From an uncultured Pelagibacteraceae bacterium (GTDB taxonomy: Bacteria > Pseudomonadota > Alphaproteobacteria > Pelagibacterales > Pelagibacteraceae), in NCBI GenBank assembly GCA_902624015.1, contig CACNVV010000001.1, positions 40,864 through 104,863 of the forward strand: a stretch of 64,000 bases of DNA, in the 5' to 3' direction. Position 1 is the first letter of the stretch; each line of letters opens with the position of its first letter. Under the pieces are notes generated by a model. It searched no databases and was not told the origin of the DNA. It saw only the letters and a list, made by a program, of their open reading frames with translations. The position numbers and the translations under genes were made by a program. This document shows positions 1-9,449 of this stretch, in pieces.

Positions 1-1406
1 CCCGATGGTTGTATGAGAAAGATATAAACCAATCTGGAATAGAGAATCTTGGAAGAGGGCTTGGAACACAGATAAAAATACATACCAAAAAAGATAATCC
101 CAGAATCATAGTAGGTCATGATTATCGTTCTTATAGTGAGGAAATAAAAACAGCTCTTAAAAAAGGATTATTGTCTACGGGATGCAGCATAGAGGATATT
201 GGTCTTTCATTGTCTCCCATGGTTTATTTTGCGCAATTTAATTTAGATGCAGATGCAGTTGCTATGGTCACTGCAAGTCATAATGAAAATGGTTGGACTG
301 GTGTAAAAATGGGAATCGAAAAAGGACTGACACATGCACCTGATGAAATGAAGGAATTAAAAGAAATTACCTTAAATGAAAAATTTACAAAAGGTGAAGG
401 TAATGAAAAACAAATAAAAGATTTTAATAAAATCTATAAAGAAGATCTAATTAGTAAAAATAAAATTAAGAAAAAAATAAAAGCTGTTGTGGCTTGTGGG
501 AATGGAACAGCGGGTGTTTTTGCTCCAGATATTTTAAGAGGAATTGGATGTGAGGTAATAGAATTAGATTGTAACCTGGATTGGAATTTTCCTAAATACA
601 ATCCAAATCCAGAGGATCTGGAAATGCTTCACGAAATTGCAAAAGTAGTTAAAGAAAACAATGCTGATATAGGTTTTGGATTTGATGGTGATGGAGATAG
701 GGTTGGTGTAATTGATGATAAGGGTAATGAAATATTTTCAGATAAAATAGGTCTTCTAATAGCTAGAAATCTATCAAACAAACATAAAAATTCAAAATTT
801 GTAGTAGATGTAAAATCAACAGGTTTATATTCAAAAGATGAAATATTATTAAAAAACAATTGTGAAACTATTTATTGGAAAACAGGTCATTCACACATTA
901 AAAGAAAAGTAAACACGGAAAAAGCTTTAGCTGGATTTGAAAAAAGTGGACATTTTTTCTTTAATCAACCATTAGGTTTTGGATATGACGATGGTATCAA
1001 TTCAGCAATTCAAGTATGTCACTTATTAAATAATCAAAATAAAAAAATGAGTGAAGTTATTAGTGAATTACCTAACACATTTCAAACGCCAACAATGGCA
1101 CCTTTTTGCAAAGATGAAGAGAAGTACGTTGTTGTTGAAGAGCTAGTTAAGCAAATTGAAAATTTAAAAGAAAGTAAAGCTGAAATAGATGGTCAAGTTA
1201 TTAATGATATTTTAACTGTTAATGGAGTTAGGTTTTCATTCGAAGATGGTTCTTGGGGGCTTATAAGAGCTTCTTCAAACAAACCATCTTTAGTTATTGT
1301 CACTGAAAGCCCAACATCAGATGAAAGAAAGAAAAAAATCTTTGATTTTATTGACGATTTGTTACAAAAAACATGTAAGGTCGGTGAATATGATCAGAAA
1401 ATTTAA
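1..1406 (+). CDS. Phosphomannomutase/phosphoglucomutase, 5'-truncated by window edge
   Basis: Frame is open to the window edge (cga tgg ttg tat gag = R W L Y E K). TASHNENGWTGVKMG phosphoserine loop and GFDGDGDRVG metal-binding loop are typical of the family. Confidence 0.9.
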   Translation, partial: RWLYEKDINQSGIENLGRGLGTQIKIHTKKDNPRIIVGHDYRSYSEEIKTALKKGLLSTGCSIEDIGLSLSPMVYFAQFNLDADAVAMVTASHNENGWTGVKMGIEKGLTHAPDEMKELKEITLNEKFTKGEGNEKQIKDFNKIYKEDLISKNKIKKKIKAVVACGNGTAGVFAPDILRGIGCEVIELDCNLDWNFPKYNPNPEDLEMLHEIAKVVKENNADIGFGFDGDGDRVGVIDDKGNEIFSDKIGLLIARNLSNKHKNSKFVVDVKSTGLYSKDEILLKNNCETIYWKTGHSHIKRKVNTEKALAGFEKSGHFFFNQPLGFGYDDGINSAIQVCHLLNNQNKKMSEVISELPNTFQTPTMAPFCKDEEKYVVVEELVKQIENLKESKAEIDGQVINDILTVNGVRFSFEDGSWGLIRASSNKPSLVIVTESPTSDERKKKIFDFIDDLLQKTCKVGEYDQKI

Positions 1407-2506
1407 TTTTTTAAATTATCTTCATCGTTTTTATTTTCTAAGTTTTCGTTATCAGTATTAGTTTCTAAATTATCACCATCCTGATTGCTTTTTTGTTCAG
1501 GAGTTTCATCACTATAAAACTTTTTAATCAATTCCTCCTCTTTTAATCGTTGTTCCTCATCAAATTTTTTCTCCCATTCTTTCATTCGCCTATTTTCCTC
1601 TTCAATTCTTTCTTTTTTAGCCATTTCAGCTAATCGGATCCTTTCATTCTCTTCTTCAATTCTTTTTTGTCTTTCTTCCTCTATTTTCAATTCTCTTTCT
1701 CTTTGACGCCTTTCATTTTCTTTTTTAACTCTCTCACGTTCAGCTTCTTTGAGTTCTTTTTCTTTAATTCTTAATTCCTCTTCTTTCGCTCTTTGCTCAG
1801 CCTCTTCTTTTAAAATTTGTCTTTGAATTTCTTGTTGTCTTTCAGTTTCTAGATCTCTTAATCTTTCTTCCATTTCTTTAAGTTTTTCTTGCTCATATTT
1901 AAGCTTCCTAGCTGCCTCTCTTAATCTTTGTTCTTCCTCAAGTCTATTTTTCCTTTCAATTTCTTTTAATCTTATTTTTTCTTGTCTTTCTTTTTCTTTT
2001 TCATCTCTTCTCTTTTGAGCTTCAATTTCTTTATTTTTTAATTGTTCCTCTTTAATTTTTATATTTTCTTCTCTAATTCTTTGTCTCTCTAACATTTTTA
2101 GCCTTAAATCTTCTTCTTTAAGCTTTCTTGCTTCCTCTCTAAGTTTTCTTGTTTCTTCGTCTTTAATTTTTTTCTGTTCTATTTTAATTCTCTGAGCTTC
2201 TATTTTTTGTCTTTTTTCTTCATTCTTTTTTTCTTGCTTTTCATTTTCAATGATTAATTTTTTTTGAAAAAGAAGTTTCTTTCTTTCTTCTTTTAATTCA
2301 TCTTGTTTGGCTTTTTTCGCTAATTTTTTTTCTAAAATTAATTCTCTTTTTTTTTCTTTTTCTAATTGTTTTTGTAGTGCCAGATCTTTTTTAACTTTGT
2401 TTTTTTTAAAATCATTTAAAAGTGAGGAAAACTTATCTTTAGTTTTATCTATTGGATCAAATAATTTTTTTTTAATTTTTTTATTAATGTCTTTTATTGA
2501 AACCAT
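1403..2506 (-). CDS. Highly charged K/E/R-rich helical (coiled-coil or single-alpha-helix) protein of unknown function
   Basis: Continuous ORF; start probably at internal Met (MVSIKDINKK). About 280 residues of E/K/R/Q repeats with an acidic Asn-rich C-terminus. Confidence 0.75.
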   Translation of the reverse strand: MVSIKDINKKIKKKLFDPIDKTKDKFSSLLNDFKKNKVKKDLALQKQLEKEKKRELILEKKLAKKAKQDELKEERKKLLFQKKLIIENEKQEKKNEEKRQKIEAQRIKIEQKKIKDEETRKLREEARKLKEEDLRLKMLERQRIREENIKIKEEQLKNKEIEAQKRRDEKEKERQEKIRLKEIERKNRLEEEQRLREAARKLKYEQEKLKEMEERLRDLETERQQEIQRQILKEEAEQRAKEEELRIKEKELKEAERERVKKENERRQRERELKIEEERQKRIEEENERIRLAEMAKKERIEEENRRMKEWEKKFDEEQRLKEEELIKKFYSDETPEQKSNQDGDNLETNTDNENLENKNDEDNLKN

Positions 2507-2626
2507 AATTATAAGTATCAATTAGTATTTAAACCCTAAATATTATGTATGGCTAAATTGAGTTTTTCAGTAATCTAATTACAACTTAAGATTGTTAATA
2601 TTTAAATTAGTTAATAAAATACATTT

Positions 2627-2715
2627 ACAACTATTAAGTGTTAATGAAATTTACGAGAATCAACTAACTTGAATCGTGAGGTGATGGAGGGAGACTGAAG
2701 TCACCTCTTTTTTTT
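2627..2715 (+). ncRNA. Candidate intergenic small RNA with intrinsic terminator
   Basis: Plus-strand terminator (GAGGTGA-16 nt-TCACCTC-T8) in a gap flanked by two minus-strand genes. Upstream TTGTTA(2592-2597)-N17-TAAAAT(2615-2620) resembles a promoter. Confidence 0.5.
2678..2715 (+). terminator. Rho-independent terminator
   Basis: Perfect 7-bp stem GAGGTGA/TCACCTC followed by eight T's. Confidence 0.8.
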
Positions 2716-2720
2716 GCTTA

Positions 2721-3506
2721 TTATAATTTTAAGAATTCGTAAAAAAATTTAATCGAAACCACTAAAAGAAAAATTCCAAAAAACTTACTGATTTTATTCT
2801 TATCAATACTGTGTACTGTTTTAGCTCCTATCCGAGCCATGAAAGTTGTAATGGGTATAAATATTAAAAAGGCTGGTATATTTATAAAACCAATACTTAG
2901 TGGAAGACTAGAATTTAAATAATTTCCTGAAATTAAAAAACCTATTGCTCCAAATAAAGCAATTAAAAAACCTATAGCTGCTGCACTTCCAATGGCTTTA
3001 TTTATTGAATAACCAAAAAACTTAAGGATAGGAACATTCATTACGGCTCCTCCTATACCCATAGGAGCAGATATAAACCCAACAAGAAAACCAAGAATTA
3101 CTTTTAGATGTAATTTCATTTTAACAATTATGTTTTGTTCCTTTTCTTTTATTAACAATAAGTAAATTCCTAAAAATAAAATCATTACAGAAAAAAATAA
3201 AACTAAAGATTTAGTTTTTAAAGAAGCTGCAAAAGCAGTACCAACAATAACTCCTATTACGACAAAAAGACCGTAATTCTTAACAATATCGAAATCAACA
3301 GCTTTAAATTTGTGATGTGTTAAAACTGAAACTGTAGAAGTTGGTATTATAATTGCAAAAGAAGTTCCAACAGCAAGGTGCATAACATATTGAGGATCAA
3401 TTTCTAAAGAACCAAAAATAAAATATAAAAAAGGAACAGTAATTAAACCTCCACCAATGCCAAATAATCCTGCAACAAAACCAACTGGTATTGCTGTTAA
3501 AGCCAT
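2721..3506 (-). CDS. Sulfite exporter TauE/SafE-family membrane protein
   Basis: Multi-TM; GFVAGLFGIGGGLITVPFL and GFISAPMGIGGAVMNVP repeat motifs. Confidence 0.85.
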   Translation of the reverse strand: MALTAIPVGFVAGLFGIGGGLITVPFLYFIFGSLEIDPQYVMHLAVGTSFAIIIPTSTVSVLTHHKFKAVDFDIVKNYGLFVVIGVIVGTAFAASLKTKSLVLFFSVMILFLGIYLLLIKEKEQNIIVKMKLHLKVILGFLVGFISAPMGIGGAVMNVPILKFFGYSINKAIGSAAAIGFLIALFGAIGFLISGNYLNSSLPLSIGFINIPAFLIFIPITTFMARIGAKTVHSIDKNKISKFFGIFLLVVSIKFFYEFLKL

Positions 3507-3546
3507 TAATAAAATAATATAACTATATTCGTTTGTTAATATTGAA

Positions 3547-4539
3547 TTAAGCAGACTGCCCTACTCTAGTATCTACATTATTGTATTTAATTTTATCCAT
3601 AATGTGATCAATTTTTTTCACATCAGCATCTCTTACACACATGTTTTCACTTAAATATCTTTTCCAATAACTTGCACCTGTCTGGCCATGAAATAAACCA
3701 AGAGTATGTCTCATGATTTGATTTAATCTTGTTCCCTTTTTTAATTCTTCTTTAACATAAGGAATGAGTTGTTCAATTACATCTTGTCTACTTGAAACAT
3801 CGTCATTATTAAATATTTCTCTTTCAATATCTGCTAATAAATAAGGGGTATGATACGCGGCTCTTCCTATCATTACACCATCTGTTTTTTCTAAATGAGG
3901 TTTTATTTCAGCTACTGAAGTTATTCCTCCATTGATAATAATCTCTTCATTTGGAAAATCTTTTTTTAATTTATAAACATATTCGTATTTTAAAGGGGGA
4001 ATATTTAAATTTTGCTTAGGTGTAAATTTACCTAACATTGCTTTTCTTGCATGAATGATAAAAGTTTTAACCCCAGTTGCTTTTAGAGTAGAAATAAAAC
4101 TATGTAAATTTTCATAATCTTCCACATCATCGTAACCAATTCTTGTTTTTATAGTTACTGGTAGTTTTGTGACTGATTGCATTTTACTTAAACAATCTGC
4201 AACTAAATTTGGCTCTTTCATTAAACAAGCGCCAAATCTATTTTTTTCAACTTTTTTACTAGGACAACCTAAGTTTAGATTAATTTCATCATAACCAAAA
4301 TCTTCACCTATTTTAGTAGCCTCAGCTAAAAGTTTTGGAGAAGAGCCTCCTAATTGAAGTGCTACAGGTTTCTCATTAATATTAAACTCTAATAACTTTT
4401 TTTTATCTCCTCTATTTATGGCTTCATCAACCACCATTTCAGTGTAAAGAAGAATGTTTTTAGATATTAATCTTAGAAAAAATCGTTCATGACGATCTGT
4501 GCAATCCATCATAGGAGCAACTGATACTTTCCTATTCAT
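3547..4539 (-). CDS. dusA: tRNA-dihydrouridine(20/20a) synthase
   Basis: SVAPMMDCTDRHERFFLRLIS, LNLGCPSKKV, NGGITS, GRAAYHTPYLL motifs. Confidence 0.93.
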   Translation of the reverse strand: MNRKVSVAPMMDCTDRHERFFLRLISKNILLYTEMVVDEAINRGDKKKLLEFNINEKPVALQLGGSSPKLLAEATKIGEDFGYDEINLNLGCPSKKVEKNRFGACLMKEPNLVADCLSKMQSVTKLPVTIKTRIGYDDVEDYENLHSFISTLKATGVKTFIIHARKAMLGKFTPKQNLNIPPLKYEYVYKLKKDFPNEEIIINGGITSVAEIKPHLEKTDGVMIGRAAYHTPYLLADIEREIFNNDDVSSRQDVIEQLIPYVKEELKKGTRLNQIMRHTLGLFHGQTGASYWKRYLSENMCVRDADVKKIDHIMDKIKYNNVDTRVGQSA

Positions 4540-4561
4540 GGTATAACTTTATATTATTTTT

Positions 4562-5098
4562 TTATGAGTTTGAAGCTTCAGTGTCGTCTGAAGATACGTC
4601 TGCTTCTTGATTTTCTGATTCTGATACTTCATCTAAAGAAACTTCTCCTTGCTCATTCATAGTTTCTTCTCCTACTGAATTATCAACGTCTGCTGTAGCT
4701 GTTTCAGATAGCTCAGCTAAATCTTCTTTTGTTACTTGAATTTTTTCTGGAGTTTTTCTTGCTCTTTTAGATGGTAAAATTGGAGTACCACTTTTTGAAA
4801 TTTCACCTTTATATAGATTTTCAAAATCATCACCTATTTCTTCATCATCCTCTGCACTATCATCAACTTGTTCAACGTGTTTTCTAAGTTTGTAAACAGC
4901 ACTATCAGTTAAATCTGAAACTTTAATTTTTTCTTCTGCAATTTCTCTTAATGAAATAACTGTATTTTTATCGTTATCTCTATCAATTGTTGGTTCTATT
5001 CCTGCATTTAATTGAGTGGCTCTTTCTTTAGCAACTAGTACTAATTCATAAGGGCTCTCTACTTTATCTATACAGTCTTCTACGGTTACTCTTGCCAT
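4562..5098 (-). CDS. rpoZ: DNA-directed RNA polymerase omega subunit with acidic C-terminal extension
   Basis: MARVTVEDCIDKVESPYELVLVAKERATQLNAG; C-terminal half is acidic low complexity. Confidence 0.92.
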   Translation of the reverse strand: MARVTVEDCIDKVESPYELVLVAKERATQLNAGIEPTIDRDNDKNTVISLREIAEEKIKVSDLTDSAVYKLRKHVEQVDDSAEDDEEIGDDFENLYKGEISKSGTPILPSKRARKTPEKIQVTKEDLAELSETATADVDNSVGEETMNEQGEVSLDEVSESENQEADVSSDDTEASNS

Positions 5099-5141
5099 GC
5101 GGAGTATCTACACAGTGAGTCTTTAAAAATCAAGGGCTATT

Positions 5142-6347
5142 TTATAAATAATTAGGATTTAGCTTATTTTTAACCAAATAAAGAAGAATAATTGAACCAA
5201 AGATATAAGTTCCTGAGACAACGGCTATCTGTTCAATTGAAAAGCCAATATCAATCAGAAAGCCAAATAGAGCCGTACCAAATGCTGTTGAAAATACCAT
5301 CAATGCAGTCGTTAAGGCTTTTATAGACCCAATATATTTAACACCATAAATCTCAGCCCAAGTTGAGGAACCAAGTACGTTTGCCAAACCATTGGTGACG
5401 CCTACCAAACCAAAAAATACAAAAGATGAAAGTGGTGCATTAAAGTAATAAAGAACTACAGTACCAAAAAGAAGTGGGATATTCATATAGATTAATAATT
5501 TTCTACTAGAAAATTTATCAATTAAAAAACCAGATATAAAAAGAGTAATTACTGATAAAATTGAATAAGCCATAAATGATTGGGCAATCACATAAGGTCC
5601 CCACTCTTTTGAAGAAGATATAAAAGATTGATAAACAAAAGATCCTGTTGCAATCCATGGCATTGCTAACATCGTCATACAAATAATGTAAAATCTATAA
5701 TCTTTTAAAACTTCTATTCTTTTCCATTGTTTAATTTCTTTATTGTTCTCTTCTATTTTAGATTCTTCTCTCGTATCAAGCTTAACATCTTTAACTAAAA
5801 GAAAAGTTGCAACAGGTAGAACAAGTATAACTAAAATAGAAATTGAAACCCAAATATCTCTCCATTCTATAAAAGTTAATAAAAAAACAATTAAAACTGG
5901 CATTATAAATTCAGCCAATGACAATCCTAACCAACCTGTACTTAAAGCCCTACCTCTATTTTTTTCAAAAAAACGAGATATGGTTGTTGTAGCTGTGTGA
6001 CTTGATAATCCTTGTCCAGCTAAACGCATTAAAAAAATTCCTACAAATAAAAAAATAACTGATGAAATTTTTGAAAATATAAAACAGGATGCTGATAAAA
6101 AAATTATTACATAAGATGCAAATTTTAATATGTTTACGTCATCGATTTTTTTTCCAATCCAAACTAAAACAATACTACTTAATAAAGTGGCTGATGCATA
6201 AATTGAGCCAAATTGTCCATGTGTAATTGATAAAGCATCTCTAATACTAGAATTAAATAGACCAAGAAAAAAACTCTGTCCAAAACTTGAAAAAAATGTA
6301 AAAATAAAACCAAATACAATTACTTTTAAACTTAAACTTTTAAACAT
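5142..6347 (-). CDS. MFS transporter
   Basis: 12-TM pattern, MFS-type organisation. Confidence 0.85.
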   Translation of the reverse strand: MFKSLSLKVIVFGFIFTFFSSFGQSFFLGLFNSSIRDALSITHGQFGSIYASATLLSSIVLVWIGKKIDDVNILKFASYVIIFLSASCFIFSKISSVIFLFVGIFLMRLAGQGLSSHTATTTISRFFEKNRGRALSTGWLGLSLAEFIMPVLIVFLLTFIEWRDIWVSISILVILVLPVATFLLVKDVKLDTREESKIEENNKEIKQWKRIEVLKDYRFYIICMTMLAMPWIATGSFVYQSFISSSKEWGPYVIAQSFMAYSILSVITLFISGFLIDKFSSRKLLIYMNIPLLFGTVVLYYFNAPLSSFVFFGLVGVTNGLANVLGSSTWAEIYGVKYIGSIKALTTALMVFSTAFGTALFGFLIDIGFSIEQIAVVSGTYIFGSIILLYLVKNKLNPNYL

Positions 6348-6358
6348 AGAAAAAAATT

Positions 6359-7234
6359 ATGACTTGTAATGTTGCTTTCATAGGTCTTGGGGTTATGGGC
6401 TACCCAATGGCTGGATATATATCAAAAGCCGGACACAATGTAACTGTTTTTAATAGAACTAAATCTAAAGCTGAAAAATGGATTGGTGAATATAAAGGTA
6501 AAATGGCGCATACACCTGCGGAGGCTGCAGATGGTGCTGATTTTATTTTCACTTGTGTGGGTAATGATAACGATCTTAGAGAGGTAGCAACAGGAGAAAA
6601 TGGTCTATTTAATACTGCAAAAGCAGGATCTATTTTTATTGATAACTCAACTGTATCTGCAGAAGTATCAAGAGAATTAAATAAAAAAGCAAATGATAAA
6701 GGCTTTAGTTTTTTAGATGCCCCTATTTCTGGTGGACAAGCTGGTGCTGAGGGCGGAATACTAACAGTAATGGTTGGTGGTGATGAAGAAGTGTTTAAAA
6801 AAGCTGAGCCTGTAATTGATTGTTACAGTAAAAAAGTAAAATTAATTGGTCCTTGTGGAAGTGGTCAGTTAACAAAGATGATGAACCAAATATGTATTGC
6901 TGGAACAGTTCAAGGTTTATCAGAAGCTATAAATTTTGGAATTAACGCCGGTTTAGATATGGATAAAGTTATGGAAACAATATCTAAAGGTGCAGCACAA
7001 TCTTGGCAGATGGAAAATAGATACCGAACTATGACTGATGATAAATTTGATTATGGTTTTGCTATTGATTGGATGAGAAAAGATTTAAAAATTGCAATCG
7101 AGGAAGCAAAAAAAAATGGTTCACCTGTGCCTATAACAGAAATTATTGATGGCTATTATGCTGAAGTTCAAGAAATGGGTGGAAATCGTTGGGATAGCTC
7201 AGGTTTGATTGCTCGATTAAAAAAGAAAAAATAA
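6359..7234 (+). CDS. NAD(P)-dependent beta-hydroxyacid dehydrogenase (3-hydroxyisobutyrate dehydrogenase/tartronate semialdehyde reductase family)
   Basis: VAFIGLGVMGYPMA Rossmann; FLDAPISGGQAGAEGG; GSGQLTKMMNQ catalytic Lys motif. Confidence 0.9.
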   Translation: MTCNVAFIGLGVMGYPMAGYISKAGHNVTVFNRTKSKAEKWIGEYKGKMAHTPAEAADGADFIFTCVGNDNDLREVATGENGLFNTAKAGSIFIDNSTVSAEVSRELNKKANDKGFSFLDAPISGGQAGAEGGILTVMVGGDEEVFKKAEPVIDCYSKKVKLIGPCGSGQLTKMMNQICIAGTVQGLSEAINFGINAGLDMDKVMETISKGAAQSWQMENRYRTMTDDKFDYGFAIDWMRKDLKIAIEEAKKNGSPVPITEIIDGYYAEVQEMGGNRWDSSGLIARLKKKK

Positions 7235-7239
7235 TATTT

Positions 7240-7845
7240 GTGACGGATACAGTTCCTTATTACGAGGACTTTGCAGAGATCAAAAAGAAAATTTGGTCGA
7301 TGTTAGATAATGCTGTTAAAGACAGAGGTTCTCCTTTTCGAATACCAGTATTTATTTGTGGTAATCAATCAGACTTTGATGGAAGAATTGTAGTCTTAAG
7401 AAAATCTGATCAATCAAATAATCTTGTCCAATATCATAGTGATATCAGGTCAGATAAAATTAAAAAATTGAAAGTGAATAAAAACGCTGCAATGTTGTTT
7501 TATGATAAAGATGAAAAAATACAGGTAAGATTAAAAGTTGAATGCACGATTAATCACAATAATGATGTAACAAAAGAATCTTGGTCTAAAACCCAACATA
7601 TTAGTAGAAAATGTTATTTAGTAGATAATGGTCCTGGAACTGAGTCAGATTTACCAACCTCTGGACTAAAACCAGAATTAGATAATTTTGATTACACTAA
7701 AGAACAAAGTGAGGAAGGTTACAAAAACTTTACTGTCATTCAGTGCAAGATTAAATCAATAGAATGGCTTTATTTAGCAGCTAAAGGACATCGAAGAGCT
7801 AAGTTTAATTTGGAAAATAATAAAGATACCTGGTTAGTTCCATAG
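7240..7845 (+). CDS. Pyridoxamine 5'-phosphate oxidase-family (FMN split-barrel) protein
   Basis: GTG start; split-barrel pattern (IVVLRKSDQSNNLVQYHSDIRSDKIKKLKVNKNAAMLFYD). Confidence 0.8.
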   Translation: MTDTVPYYEDFAEIKKKIWSMLDNAVKDRGSPFRIPVFICGNQSDFDGRIVVLRKSDQSNNLVQYHSDIRSDKIKKLKVNKNAAMLFYDKDEKIQVRLKVECTINHNNDVTKESWSKTQHISRKCYLVDNGPGTESDLPTSGLKPELDNFDYTKEQSEEGYKNFTVIQCKIKSIEWLYLAAKGHRRAKFNLENNKDTWLVP

Positions 7846-8049
7846 ATGGTTACTGGATATATATTTACAGCATTTCTTATAATTTTAGGATTAGCTGTAA
7901 TGAGATTTGGAAGTATTCATTTTAAAAAATTTAAAGAGGGTAAAACCAAAATTAAATCTAAGTTAAGTGGGCAATTATCTTTCTTAATTTTATTTATAGT
8001 AATAATTGGATTGATCATTTATTCGGTAAACGATCTATTATTTAACTAA
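7846..8049 (+). CDS. Small two-TM membrane protein
   Basis: 67 aa ORF starting directly after the upstream stop; two hydrophobic segments. Confidence 0.65.
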   Translation: MVTGYIFTAFLIILGLAVMRFGSIHFKKFKEGKTKIKSKLSGQLSFLILFIVIIGLIIYSVNDLLFN

Positions 8050-8062
8050 ACCAATTATTCTT

Positions 8063-8353
8063 TCAAATACCTTTAATAATTATATTTGTACCTTCGGAAT
8101 TATCTAATCTTATTTGTTTTATTGGTTTGTATTCTTCAGAATTGTACCATTCTAATGCTTTTTCATATGTAGGGAATTTAAGAATAATAATTCTAGGAAA
8201 ATTCGTTTCGCCATCGAAAATTTGAAATTCACCAGCTCTTACTAAAAATTCTCCACCAAATTTTTTTACGAGTGGCGTAACCTTTTCAACATATTCTTTA
8301 TAATTTTCAGGATTAGTTACTTTTAATTGAGCTATTACGTATCCTGCTGGCAT
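8063..8353 (-). CDS. DUF1330 family protein
   Basis: GYVIAQLKVTNPENYKEYVEKV...FPTYEKALEWYNSEEYKPIKQIR. Confidence 0.88.
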   Translation of the reverse strand: MPAGYVIAQLKVTNPENYKEYVEKVTPLVKKFGGEFLVRAGEFQIFDGETNFPRIIILKFPTYEKALEWYNSEEYKPIKQIRLDNSEGTNIIIKGI

Positions 8354-8362
8354 TTATCTCCT

Positions 8363-8875
8363 TTAAAAAATAGATTTAGAATATTTTTTCCAATTATCTT
8401 GGTAATGTTTAGTATTTTCAAACACTGCTTTTTTTTCTTCCTCTGAAACTTCTCTAATAACTTTACCTGGAGAGCCCACAACCAAAGAGTTATCAGGTAT
8501 AACTTTATTTTCTGTAATTAAAGCTTTAGCTCCGATAATACAATTTTTTCCAATATTAGCTTTATTTAAGATAACAGCTCCAATTCCAATTAAACTGTTG
8601 TCTCCAATAGTACATCCATGAAGCATAACTAAATGACCAACAGTAACATTTTTTCCTACTTTTAGCGGGCAGCCTGGGTCCGTGTGTAAAATACTCCCAT
8701 CTTGAACATTTGATCCCTCACCAATATAAATATTTTCAATATCTCCTCTAAGCACTGCATTAAACCAAATACTTGTATTTTTTTCTAAAGTGACATCTCC
8801 TATTATTATAGCATTCGGAGCTACCCAATTTTCGCCAGAGTTTTTTGGTTTTTTATCTTTTAAATCATAAAACAT
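8363..8875 (-). CDS. Gamma-carbonic anhydrase-like hexapeptide-repeat protein
   Basis: Left-handed beta-helix repeats; IWFNAVLRGDIENIYIGEGSNVQDGSILH, VGHLVMLHGCTIGDN. Confidence 0.92.
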   Translation of the reverse strand: MFYDLKDKKPKNSGENWVAPNAIIIGDVTLEKNTSIWFNAVLRGDIENIYIGEGSNVQDGSILHTDPGCPLKVGKNVTVGHLVMLHGCTIGDNSLIGIGAVILNKANIGKNCIIGAKALITENKVIPDNSLVVGSPGKVIREVSEEEKKAVFENTKHYQDNWKKYSKSIF

Positions 8876-8894
8876 AATCTATATATTTTACATT

Positions 8895-9449
8895 ATGCCT
8901 ATACAAACTCCAATATGTGATTTTGGTCAAAAAGCTATTCCATTTGAATTAAAATCTACTGATAATAAAATTCTGTCTTTAAATGATATCAAAGGTGAAA
9001 ATGGAACTTTGATAATGTTCATTTGTAATCATTGTCCATATGTAAAAGCTATTACAAAAGAATTAGTTGAAGATTGTAATGAATTAAACAAAATTGGTAT
9101 CAACTCAGTTGCCATCTGCTCAAATGACTTTGTTAATTATCCAGACGACTCATTTGATAACATGATCAAGTTTTCAAATGAAAATAATTTCAATTTTCCT
9201 TACTTACATGATGAAACTCAAGAAATTGCTAAAGCATATGATGCTGTCTGTACTCCAGATTTCTTTGGCTACAATAAAAATCTTGAACTTCAATACAGAG
9301 GACGATTAAGAGAACTTAAAAAGTTTATTCCAGTTAAAGACGGAGAAAGTGATCTGCTAACAGCTATGAGACAAATAGCTGAAACTGGAAAAGGTCCTGA
9401 AGATCAAATACCCAGTGCGGGCTGTGGTATTAAATGGAAGTATGATTAA
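8895..9449 (+). CDS. Thioredoxin/peroxiredoxin-like family protein
   Basis: ENGTLIMFICNHCPYVKAI; CxxCP active site. Confidence 0.87.
   Translation: MPIQTPICDFGQKAIPFELKSTDNKILSLNDIKGENGTLIMFICNHCPYVKAITKELVEDCNELNKIGINSVAICSNDFVNYPDDSFDNMIKFSNENNFNFPYLHDETQEIAKAYDAVCTPDFFGYNKNLELQYRGRLRELKKFIPVKDGESDLLTAMRQIAETGKGPEDQIPSAGCGIKWKYD

Noticed and set aside
2307-2525. 72-aa plus-strand ORF (MAFFANFFSK...)
   Set aside because: Phe/Ser/Leu-rich shadow of the K/E-rich coding strand of 1403..2506.
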